Of a stretch of 64,000 nt of DNA, positions 25,510-34,780 are shown in pieces. This DNA is from Proteles cristata cristata (taxonomy: Eukaryota > Chordata > Mammalia > Carnivora > Hyaenidae). A model generated the notes under the pieces. It did not search any database. It was not told the origin of the DNA and saw only the letters and a list, made by a program, of their open reading frames with translations. The stretch is from the NCBI GenBank assembly GCA_017311185.1, contig JAESUZ010000480.1, forward strand, positions 310,001-374,000. The letters run 5' to 3'. The translations under genes were made by a program, and so were the position numbers. Position 1 is the first letter of the stretch. Every line of letters begins with the position of its first letter.

Positions 25510-25668
25510 AGGTTGAGCATCTGACTTCAGTTCAGGTCATGATGTCTCAGTTTCTGAGTTTGAGTCCTGCTTTGAACTCAGTGCTGCTGTCAGCATGGAG
25601 CCCACTTCAGATCCACTGTCTCCCTCTCTCTCTGTTCCTCCCCAACTCTCAAAGATAAACTTTTAAAA
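25510..25668 (+). mobile_element. CAN-SINE, 5'-truncated
   Basis: Starts within the head at GGTTGAGCATCTGACTTCAG and continues through a TC tract to GATAAACTTTTAAAAAATT. The first 20 or so bases are missing. Confidence 0.88.
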
Positions 25669-25779
25669 AATTATTTTCTCCAAATTATTTTGAAAATATA
25701 ATAATGGCAACTTGTAAATAGACAATTTTTTTCTTCCATAAGTAATTTATTGACATTTTGAAATGTTACATTTTAACAT

Positions 25780-26410
25780 GTGGCAAAAGTTTTTTCTTGA
25801 CCAAACTTGAGTCAGGCTTCTGAACTTTCTCCTAAGCCTATCTGCATACCTTCTTATAAAATCCAGCTTCAGCGAGTACCGTACAAAGTCATTTTACCCA
25901 GATCACCCCACTCTTAAATATTTTTTAATATTTATTTATTTTTAGAGAGATACGGGGTGTGAGCTGTAGAGGGGTAGAGAATGAGGGAGACACAGCATCT
26001 GAAGCAGGCTTCAGACTCAGCTGTCAGCACAGAACCCAATGCAGGGCTTGAACTCACCAACTGCGAGAAGTTGGACACTTAACTGACTGAGCCACCCAGG
26101 TGCTCCACCCTCACTTGTAATAAAGGATCATCCTTGATACCTGATCATGTCCCCTACCCCTTCATCATTTCCCTGGTGGTTCCTGATCACACTGGACTGT
26201 CCAGCAAAAAATGCTGTTGAATTGGTTTAGCCAGAATCCCCCTTACCCTTGATGTTTTCCTTTGATAATTCCCCATCCACTGACCCCTACCCTACTCTTT
26301 AGCTGTAAATTCCTACTTGTCCCCTATATACTGGGGTATCTTTTCTTCTATTGTGATAATCTTAAATAAAATCTGTGGTTTTTTTTTTTTCCTGCTTTTA
26401 TTGTGCAGTT
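25780..26410 (+). mobile_element. Probable solitary ERV LTR, split by a SINE
   Basis: Starts near TGTGGCAAAAG. A TATA-like CCTATATACTGGGG lies at 26323 and an AATAAAATCTGTGG polyadenylation site at about 26366, followed by T-rich sequence, as in an LTR promoter and R region. Interrupted by the SINE at 25919. Family not identified; no coding content. Confidence 0.5.
25919..26105 (-). mobile_element. CAN-SINE, diverged, inside the LTR
   Basis: Antisense copy with TTTTTAATATTTATTTATTT, a reduced GA tract and GACTGAGCCACCCAGGTGCTCC. The flanks CACCCCACTCTT / CCACCCTCACTT look like a decayed duplication. Confidence 0.9.
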
Positions 26411-27144
26411 CTACTTTTCTTTGATACCTATCTGGCTTTTAGAAATTGTATTCAACTTCTAATGTTTAAATGTATGAGCTCCATAAACACATACACATAT
26501 GTACATATATCTAATTTTAAGAAGTACACAATCAAGAGCACACTATTATCTAACAGCAGCACACAATGACAATATTAGAGCTGCAACTGATCTCTGCCCT
26601 CTCAAAAATCTCCAGGCATTTCCAAACATCTAAACACATGATTTGTAAGTAATAGATTTTGGCAACCATGCTCAAAATACTTGAGACCCAAAGGCAATGC
26701 CATCCATACTTTTGTGTTTTAAGAAGGAAGAGCCACAGTGGGGAAGGGACTTCTGGAGCATGGACCCCATCCATGGTGCATAGTGCCTGGCTCTCCCATC
26801 CACAGGGAGCTGAGGAAGCCCCTCCATCTGCTGATCTTCTCACCCTTGAAATTGGGCAATGAGTGAAATTAAGAGAAAGGGTTGTAATGGCTCCTAATGG
26901 AAGAATATCTCTTAAAAATCATCTATCCTAAATTCATTCCCCAGTATAGAAATTTCCATTTCATCACATCCATTTCTCCTCTTAATTATTTTCTCCTTCT
27001 CCAATAGGTCTTTGCTCTGCAATATATTCTCACAAGATTCATATGAGATTTTTAAAAAGGGAAACCTGGTCCAAAAATATATACCAGGCTCTTCATTATC
27101 CATTTAATTTGTTTATCTCTTATGCCCTTTCATCTCTTTAAGGG
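26411..27144. other. Non-repeat stretch, nothing recognised
   Basis: About 26700-26850 is less AT-rich and open on both strands (97 codons on -, 67 on +), with no recognisable product. Confidence 0.5.
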
Positions 27145-27156
27145 AAAGAAATTTCA

Positions 27157-27362
27157 GGGGTATCTGGGTGGCTCAGTCAGGTAAGCATCCAACTCTTGAT
27201 TTCAGCTCAGGTCATGACCTCATGGTTCATGAATTCCAGTCCCACAATGGGCTCTGCACTGACAATGTGGAGTCTGCTTGAGATTCTCTCCTTTTCCCTG
27301 TCTCTTATCCTCTCCTCTCTCTCTTTCTCAAAAAATAAATAAATAAAATTAATTTTTTAAAG
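27157..27362 (+). mobile_element. CAN-SINE
   Basis: Sense copy starting GGGGTATCTGGGTGGCTCAG, with CTCTTGATTTCAGCTCAGG and an AATAAATAAATAAAATT tail. Perfect 10-bp duplication AAAGAAATTT at 27145-27154 and 27363-27372. Confidence 0.95.
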
Positions 27363-27372
27363 AAAGAAATTT

Positions 27373-27669
27373 AAAATAGAACTGAAGGTGAAAATACAAC
27401 CTTTAGCCTCAATATATTTATGATCTGTCCTGAAAATCTAATTACCTAAAAACACAATTTTTTTAAAGTCCTATTGCAAAGTGGGTATCAATTGATGAAT
27501 CTGATAATTCTTGGTTTAGTCTTTGTCATGATTTGGAAAAACCTACAGGGAAGATTGAATATCCTGATTGGTCAGATCATATTGACATGGTCTCAAGCAC
27601 CGTTATCCCAACTAACAAAAAGATACTACAATTCAAGTCATGGTACCATATAAAGGGAAAAAATTAAAA
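27373..27669. other. Short non-repeat interval
   Basis: Nothing recognised before the dinucleotide array at 27670. Confidence 0.5.
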
Positions 27670-27684
27670 ATATATATACACACA

Positions 27685-27716
<32 letters not shown>
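27670..27716. repeat. Compound (TA)n(CA)n(TG)n microsatellite
   Basis: TA units, about five CA units, then about fifteen TG units. CA followed directly by TG makes the centre self-complementary, with potential to form a hairpin or Z-DNA. Confidence 0.95.
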
Positions 27717-27718
<2 letters not shown>

Positions 27719-27727
27719 TTTTTTCCT

Positions 27728-28000
27728 TGCTCAAATGTTGTCTCCTCTGAGGAGCCTTTAATAAACTATAAAGTATGATTCCCAACTGTTTCCTGTATCC
27801 TACTTTTTTTTCCCCTTAACACTATCTGCACCAGCTGGCAGATCATATAATGGTCATTATCTGTCTCCCTCATGCATTTAAGACCTGTTCCAGCTAGAGA
27901 ATTTCTCAACTGTAGTCACCACTTTTTATTTTTATTTTGTTTTTTTAGTGCCTACAACAGAGCTCGGATGTAGAAGGCACTCAGCAAACATTGTTATAAA
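27728..28000 (+). mobile_element. LINE-2 (L2) 3' fragment
   Basis: GCTCAAATGTTGTCTCCTCT, TGAGGAGCCTTTAATAAAC, the GTCTCCCTCATGCATTTAAG block and terminal GAAGGCACTCAGCAAACATT follow the order of the L2 3' end. Confidence 0.65.
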
Positions 28001-28346
28001 AAAGCTGGGAAACCATTATGATTTTTTGAGAAAATGAATCCCGGTAATTTGTAATAGTACTACAGTTTCTTATGGTTTGCTGTAAGTACAAGCCAGTGAA
28101 CTTGGAAAAGATAGTTTTGAAAAACTATAGAATGTGTTCAGTATTATTGTCATATGACAATATATAGGCACTTGAATATTTTCACTATTTTAGTAAAATA
28201 CATTTACATTTGGTACTTAAATACATTCACCTGTGGGAGCATTCTATTTCCACCTAAGAAAATGAAGCCTAGTGGTAAAGGAAAATAACTGACTACTCTG
28301 ATTTTTTCAAACACATGCCATTTAGTCCTGAATTCCATTTTCACAG

Positions 28347-28607
28347 TAGTAGTCAGCTAGGACTGCCATAACAACATACGACAAACTATGTGGTTTACAC
28401 AAAAGAAAATTAATTTTCTCATAGTTCTGTAATTTAACACCCAAGGTCAAGCTGCTGGTAGGGTGATTTTCTCCTTAAGCCTCTTGCATAGGATTGCAAA
28501 TGGCCATCTTCTCTGATGGCCTTTGTGCACATGCACCCCTGATGTTTCTTTCTAAAAGGACACCAGTTATATTGGATGAAGGTCCCACATTTATGACTGT
28601 ATGACTG
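28347..28607 (-). mobile_element. MLT1-type MaLR LTR, partial
   Basis: AGTCAGCTAGGACTGCCATA, the CTCATAGTTCTGTAATTTA block and AGGACACCAGTTATATTGGA are antisense MLT1 blocks. It stops where the LINE-1 tail begins; I could not find the rest beyond it. Confidence 0.75.
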
Positions 28608-28880
28608 CATTTTTTTTTTCTTAATAGTTTATTGTCAAGTTGGTTTCCATATAACATGCAGTGCTCATCCCAACAAGTGTCCTCCTCCATGCCCATCACC
28701 CCCCTTCCCCTTTCCCCCACTCCCATCAGCCCTCAGTCCTCAGTATTCAAGAGTCTCTCATGGTTTGTCTGCCTCCCTCTCCCCAACTATTTTTCCCCTT
28801 CTTCTCCCCCAGGGTCCTCTGTTAAGTTCCTCCTAATCCACTTATATGTTCAAACATTTGGTATCTGCTCTTCTATCACC
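28608..28880 (-). mobile_element. Felid LINE-1 3' end, 5'-truncated
   Basis: T-run (28612-28619) then TTTATTGTCAAGTTGGTTTC, CAAGTGTCCTCCTCCATGCC, a C-rich 3'UTR tract and GAGTCTCTCATGGTTTGTC. The same 3'UTR appears at 62158. Only the 3'UTR and possibly the last ORF2 codons remain. A 114-codon + frame across it is a shadow of the C-rich UTR. Confidence 0.88.
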
Positions 28881-30654
28881 ATTCAGTGCTCAGATCTTTC
28901 TTGTGGTTATTGCTGCCTCTTTTTAACTCACGTTTATTTTTCTCAAGACTATTTTGTCTTCACATTTTGGAGCTGATAATTTTTGAAATCAGTAACAAAA
29001 GATAAAGTTACACTGCATCCAGTGTTAACATTAATAAGCCTGGAGTCTGTAAACAATTAACATGTGTTAATTACTCATCAAAGCAAACAATATGAATTAA
29101 TGCTAGCGAAGTGAACTCAATTACAATTATTTGCAAGAATTTGGGAGTAAAATATCTGGGTTAATTTTGTTAATTTCATCGGTATACTGCTACAAAGATC
29201 AAAGATGGTTGCAAACTCTGATGCTTGTAATTTTAAAACGGAAATTACCTGACAGTTTTTGCTAACTATAATTATCAGTGACATGAGATATAACCTGAAT
29301 GTAACCATGAATCTGTAATCCTAAAATACACCGATATCTGAATCTTGTTATGAACTAAATTAGCAAGATGTGAGATACCTTTGGATTTCTATGGAATCAT
29401 ATAAAAGCTTTGAATAAGAATGAAAAAAACAGAAAGGATTTACTTCTGTGCTTCAAACCAAAGAGCCACTGGTATAGATTTTGGAGTAATATGATTCAAT
29501 AAGGATAACATTAGATTTATAATTAAACAGTCACTTCTATTTCTGTTTCTATGAAGTAACTATGGGGTGGGGCACACATGAATTTACTTCTGTTTCAGGT
29601 ACCAGTTGAGACTAAACATATTTCCTCTAACTTATGGGAATTACATGACAATCATAAAAAAAATGAAGTGGAAGCATTTGGCACTCTGAAAATAACTTGT
29701 GCTGTTATTCCTTCAAAAATTGAGAATTATATTACAAATGGGACACATCAGTCTTTCACAGCATCTCCTAATTAACCAGTTTCCTCGAGGGGCCTCATGA
29801 CCAAAATAGTACCCTTTAGAAATAGACATCCACGGTTCATACCTCAGCTTTAAATATATATATTTATATATTTATTTATTTATTTTATATTATATATTAT
29901 ATATAATATATAATTTTTAATATATAAATTATATATATAATATTATATATAATTTATATATATTATATATATTTTTTATATATTTATATATTGTATTTAT
30001 TTATATATGTATAAATATATTTAATATATAAATATATATATATACTCATTTGCCTCTTCTTGTTTTTGTTTTAATATTAAGCATTCACATATATTTTAAT
30101 GAAGGAAAGTTAATACGAGTGAAGATATGTGAAGATAAAGTTTCTATCCAAGTGGACACTAGATGATATTGTTATTTTGTTTAAAAATAACCATATTTTG
30201 TAATGTGGCCTGTCAGTTTTCAGGCAGTGGGTAATAAACATTTCTTACATCATTTGTTGGTCGATTTGGGGGAGACTCTAGGCAGTGGAGCATAGTTAAG
30301 GACACAGGATTCTGCAAACAAATCTGCCATGGGGTAAGCGATAGATTGGGAAAGGCTATTTGACAATTGAGGTTCTGGTTTTCTAGCCAACTGTATGAAT
30401 AAATAAATAGTATTTTCCTTATGGGAACATTGAGCATTTCATAAGGTAATCCTTGAGTTATGCTCAGCGAGGGCCTACCATATAAACAGCTTTCATTATG
30501 TTAGTTTTTATTTATTTTTTGACTCACTGTCACAGTAATGTAAAAACACAGTAGTTCCGTATACACAACAAATTTTAGACTATGAAACTTGTTTTCACAT
30601 GAGGTATGAAACACCATTTTTAAAAAGACATAATAGAATTTAAATCTGGAGTTT
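28881..30654. other. Non-repeat stretch around an AT block
   Basis: Apart from the A+T array at 29853-30044, nothing is recognised. Short frames only. Confidence 0.5.
29853..30044. repeat. AT-rich low-complexity array
   Basis: About 190 bp of TA/TAA/TTTA units with only two G bases and no C. It contains many short inverted repeats. Confidence 0.95.
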
Positions 30655-31015
30655 GTTAGGAGTTGAATCATATCACCCCGAAATTCATATAGTGAGGTTC
30701 TAACTCTGTCTAATTCTGAGTACCTCAGAATATGACCTTATTTGGACATACGCAATTGCAGGTATAATTAAGAGGAAGCCTACTGTAGTAGACGGTCCTT
30801 CTCCAAAACGAAGAGTGGCGTTACAAAAAGGGGACGTGTGGATACAGACCTTCACACAGGGAGAATATCATGACAACACTCTGAGGATGCCAGCCTTGCC
30901 AGCTACTTTATCTCAGACTTCTAGACTCCAGAGCTGTATGACAATAAATTAGCTTTTTAAGCCACCTAATTTGTGATACATTGTTACGATGGCCATCCCA
31001 AACTCATATAGGGTT
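30655..31015 (+). mobile_element. MLT1-type MaLR LTR
   Basis: TTAGGAGTTGAATCATATCA, ACCTCAGAATATGACCTTAT, GACTTCTAGACTCCAGAGC, ATAAATTAGCTTTTTAAGCC and CCACCTAATTTGTGATACAT are sense MLT1 blocks in order. Confidence 0.88.
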
Positions 31016-31673
31016 AGATAATCTAGGATGCTAATCTTCACAGTCTTTCTGATTATGAAAATTATGAATGACGCAAGCAGTAAGCATATGGATGTCTTAG
31101 TATTCTCAATGGGAAAATGGAACTAATCTATGGTTTATGAATCTATGAGAATCATCTTTCTTTACCGAATGAAAAATTCTTGAGGACATGTACATGCACC
31201 AGTGAGGGAGGAAGCATTTTCACCAGACAAACTGATTAATGGGCTTGCCTACTATACAGCTGTAGCACCATCACTTGCACAAGAGAAATAAGCTAGTTGC
31301 ACAAAGATTCATCAAATTAGTATTGAATCAATATGTAATTGGAGAATATGATATAGTACCTTACAGTTATTCTTACAATGTTGACACAAGGAATTACAAG
31401 AGAGGAAACATAATAAGTAGCTATAAGTTTATCTTAAAAATAATAACTATTTTCCAGGTATTATCCTGAAAATAAGATACAGGAGAGAATTGCTGAACAT
31501 ACTTCAATTTTATTAATATAATTTGATCATAATAAACAATTATTCTCCACAGATGAATCTATCATCAAACATTGGTAATCACTAAACAGTTTAAGGGTCT
31601 TGCTTCAAAACTAAAAGTTGTATTTTATAATTAGCATGCCATAAAATTCAGTCTTTTAACTTAAACAGTTATG
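31016..31673. other. AT-rich non-repeat interval
   Basis: Nothing recognised; one 64-codon + frame without features. Confidence 0.5.
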
Positions 31674-32249
31674 GTTTTGTTTTGGTTTTTGTGTATTCCC
31701 TGAGTTGTGGGAGGGAAATTCCAAACGATTTCATCACCTTAAAAGGAAACCCTGTACCCATTAACATTTTATCCTACTATCTCTCTCCACTCGTTCTCTG
31801 GCAACCAATGATCTGTGTTCTCTCTCTCTTTCTCTTTTTTTCTTTATTTATTTCTGAGAGAGAGAGATAGAGAGAGACAGCATGAGAAGGGGAGGGTCAG
31901 AGAGAGAGGGAGACACAGAATCTGAAACAGGCTCCAGGCTTTGACATAGCTATCAGCACAGAGCCCGACGCGGGTCTCGAACCCACGATCTGTAAGATCA
32001 TGACCTGAGCTGAATTCGGACGCTTAACCGACTGAGTGACCCAGGCGCCCCTATTCTCTCTTGTTCATAAAATGTATTTTATGACTTTTCTGAACTCTCC
32101 ATGTAAATAAAGTCATACAATGGCGCTGATCTTTGTGACTGACTTTTACTTAGCAAAATGTGTTCACGTTTTCATCCATGTTGTACCAAATGTACCATTA
32201 ATTCATTATTTCTGTTAAAAATAATATTCCATTATACGGACAAATATTT
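31674..32249 (-). mobile_element. Old LINE-1 fragment (end of ORF2/3'UTR), split by a SINE
   Basis: Antisense blocks: TTTCATCACCTTAAAAGGAA, CTCTGGCAACCAATGATCTG, then after the SINE AAAGTCATACAATGG, GACTGACTTTTACTTAGCAA, TTCATCCATGTTG, ATATTCCATTATACGG. The order is that of an L1M-type 3' region. Confidence 0.75.
31836..32050 (-). mobile_element. CAN-SINE inside LINE-1
   Basis: Antisense full-length copy with CTTTATTTATTTCTGAGAG, a GCCCGACGCGGGTCTCGAACC head and ...GACCCAGGCGCCCC. Short similar flanks TGTTCTCTCTCTT / TATTCTCTCTTGT suggest the duplication. Confidence 0.94.
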
Positions 32250-32327
32250 TACTCAAAACCATGAGCTATCACTTCACACCAACCAAGATGGATATAACCA
32301 GTGCTGGTTAAGTAATAGAGAAGTAGA
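32250..32327 (+). mobile_element. Old LINE-1 fragment, opposite strand
   Basis: CTCAAAACCATGAGCTATCA and CTTCACACCAACCAAGATGG match the sense-strand L1 ORF2-end motif (ACCACAATGAGATACCAC type). It abuts the antisense fragment before it, so the LINE pieces are rearranged or inverted here. Confidence 0.6.
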
Positions 32328-32383
32328 GGGGTGCCTGGGTAGCCCAGTTTGTTAGGTATCTGACTTAGGAACAGGTCATGATT
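32328..32383 (+). mobile_element. CAN-SINE, 3'-truncated fragment
   Basis: Only the head remains: GGGGTGCCTGGGTAGCCCAG to CAGGTCATGATT, with no TC tract or A tail. This suggests a deletion after insertion. Confidence 0.85.
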
Positions 32384-32689
32384 ACTTCAACCATTCCCTA
32401 ATTGATTCTCTGTGTGACAGACCTGAATTTGAATAAACTACTGTACTGTTTAAAACACATGCGGTCAAGGAAAATCATTACTTAACTACTAATTTCCTCT
32501 TTGGCCCCAAACCTCTGAAACACTCTCCTTCCTTAATGTTACTCAACTACTATAGTTCCCTGAACACATCGAGTGCTTCTCCTTGACTCTATTCCAATGC
32601 CTGCAACAGTCAACTTCTCCACCACCCAGGTAACACCATCTCATTTTTCAGCCACAGCCCAACATTATTGATTTTCAAAAGCTTTTCCT

Positions 32690-32911
32690 CGGGGCGCCTG
32701 GGTGGCTTAGTCGGTTAAGCGTCCGACTTTCGCTTAGGTCATGATCTCGCGGTTCGTGGGTTCGAGCCCTGCGTCGGGCTCTGTGCTGACTGCTAGCTCA
32801 GAGCCTGGACCCTGCTTCAAATTCTGTGTGTGTCTCTCTCTCTGACCCTCCCCTGCTCGCGCTGTCTCTCTCTCTCCTAGAAATAAAGAAAACATTTTTA
32901 AAAAAATTTTA
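32690..32911 (+). mobile_element. CAN-SINE, felid young-type subfamily
   Basis: Complete sense copy with young-type markers and intact CpGs (TCTCGCGGTTCGTGGGTTCG). Perfect 13-bp duplication AAAAGCTTTTCCT at 32677-32689 and 32912-32924. A 122-codon minus frame spanning it and its flank is not a gene. Confidence 0.97.
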
Positions 32912-32924
32912 AAAAGCTTTTCCT

Positions 32925-34094
32925 TATCTAAGAAAGCCTTGATAGGTGCCAGTTTTTTCACAGACCCTAAGTCAATCACATATAGCAATCTTGATCCAGA
33001 ACACACATGTTTAATGGCAATTAAGGTCACATAAGATATTTCATGGAGAATAGCTGTCAGGTATGGGGGATGGTCACAGTATTTTCTCCTTATAGGATCC
33101 AATTAGGAACTAGAGCTGAAATCCTTAAATTCACCAGGCATTCTCAGAAGTAATTTTTTTTTTTTTTTTGCTGACCTCAGATTTTACAGTGTTTAGCCAT
33201 ACCCATAACATCAAATAAGGGGTTAAACGAAAGTTAAAAAGAACAAAAGAGAGTCACGACTGCTCCATCATTATGGGTAGTTTATTCTAGGCCTCCTTAT
33301 TTCAACATAATTGCTTATGTTAATTGACAGTTGAGATTTTAGAATAAGTCTGTTCATTCAGGAGGTGGTGCAGATAAAAAATAAGACTATTTAGCTTTCT
33401 CATCACCTTGTTCCCCACTCATCACTCCACAGTTCAAATGTGTGCTCAAGAGTTACTCCTGTCATTCCAATAGGCTTGTGTGTCCTCTAGTGAAATGCCA
33501 AATACCCAAGTACTAGTGCTGTGTACTCAATTGCAGCCAGGCCCCTCATACTGTCATTGGGAAGTAAGTCATGATAAGATGGATAATATCCTTGCAAAGC
33601 CCTATGCCTCTAAATTTGGAACAGAAATACATTCTTCATTTATGATTTTTTTGATCTCAGATGAGAATAATTCTGTAGCTAGCCAGCAAGTTTTTGAAGT
33701 TATTTCCAGGTAATGGGCCGTGTTTAGGCATTTCAAAGACAAGTCTCAAAACAAAAACAAAAACAAAAACAAAACATATCTTACTAAAGGTCATTATGGA
33801 AAATCATATTATTGAATCATGTCTTTCCAAGGCCACAACCATAAGGACATATTAATCACACTTCTTCTTTATGGGGCTCCCAAAAGAGCAATCAACGGGG
33901 AAATACAGCTACCAGACTCATATTAAAATTCCCAGAGCAATACTTGTTGGGAAACTAAGTTTTGGTATCAAATAAGGTTGAAAAACTAAGAATTCTTCAC
34001 CCCAATCATAATCTTAAAATAAACTAGTAACTGGCGGGAAAGTTTCAGTGGGTTAAATTTCGAAGATGTAGTATTAATATCTGAAGCACATTGT
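32925..34094. other. Non-repeat stretch with a small A-rich repeat
   Basis: T-run of about 18 at 33152-33169 and (AAAAAC)n at 33747-33775. No gene recognised. Confidence 0.5.
33747..33775. repeat. (AAAAAC)n simple repeat
   Basis: Five near-perfect AAAAAC units. Confidence 0.9.
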
Positions 34095-34462
34095 ATTTGA
34101 AAATGGAACTATAATGTATTGAGTTGTGCGCCTCTCAGAAGGTGATGAAGTCCTACCTCCTGAGTACCTGTGAATGTGATATTTTATTGAAACAGAGTCT
34201 TTGTAGATGATCAAGTTAAGATTACAGTGGGCCCTAATCCAATATGACACTGTCCTTAGTAAAAGAGAAATTCAGAACAGAGGAATAAACCTAAAAAATG
34301 CCAAAAATTGCCAGCAAATCACTGGTAGCTGAAAGGGAGACATGGAACAGAGTCTTTTTCACAGCCTTCAGAAAGACCCAAACTTGCAGTCACCTTGATC
34401 TTAGCCACCCAGTTTTTGATACTCGGGTATAGCAAGCAGCCTTAGCCAACTAATACAGGGCT
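34095..34462 (+). mobile_element. MLT1-type MaLR LTR
   Basis: TATTGAGTTGTGCGCCTCTC, GGGCCCTAATCCAATATGAC, CACCTTGATCTTAGCCACCC and GCAGCCTTAGCCAACTAATA are sense MLT1 blocks in order. The ending CAACTAATACA is typical. Confidence 0.88.
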
Positions 34463-34538
34463 TATCCCAGTTCTTAGTTAATATATTGACCTATTAATGG
34501 GTAATACTTAATTTAAATATGTGTTATTGCCCATTTTA

Positions 34539-34765
34539 TATTTTTAAAATTTTTGAAAAATATTTTATTTGTTTTTGAGAGAGAGATAGAGCCAGCATGA
34601 GCAGGGCAGGGTCAGAGGGAGAGGGAGACACAAAATCCGAAGGCAAGCTCAAGGCTCTGAGCTGTCAGCACAAAGCCTGACACGGGGCTTGAACCCATGA
34701 ACCGTGAAATCATGACCTGAGTTGAAGTCAGACGCTTAACCACTGAGCCACCCAGGCGCCCCATA
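34539..34765 (-). mobile_element. CAN-SINE, complete
   Basis: Antisense copy with TATTTTATTTGTTTTTGAGA, a GGGGCTTGAACCCATGAACC head and GAGCCACCCAGGCGCCCC. 15-bp duplication TTATTGCCCATTTTA / TTATTGCCTATTTTA at 34524-34538 and 34766-34780, with one mismatch. Confidence 0.95.
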
Positions 34766-34780
34766 TTATTGCCTATTTTA

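Noticed and set aside
28632..28976. 114-codon + frame rich in Ser/Pro
   Set aside because: Reading of the C-rich complement of a LINE-1 3'UTR.
32734..33102. 122-codon minus frame
   Set aside because: Its C-terminal half is the complement of the SINE at 32690 and the rest is AT-rich flank; no coding signs.
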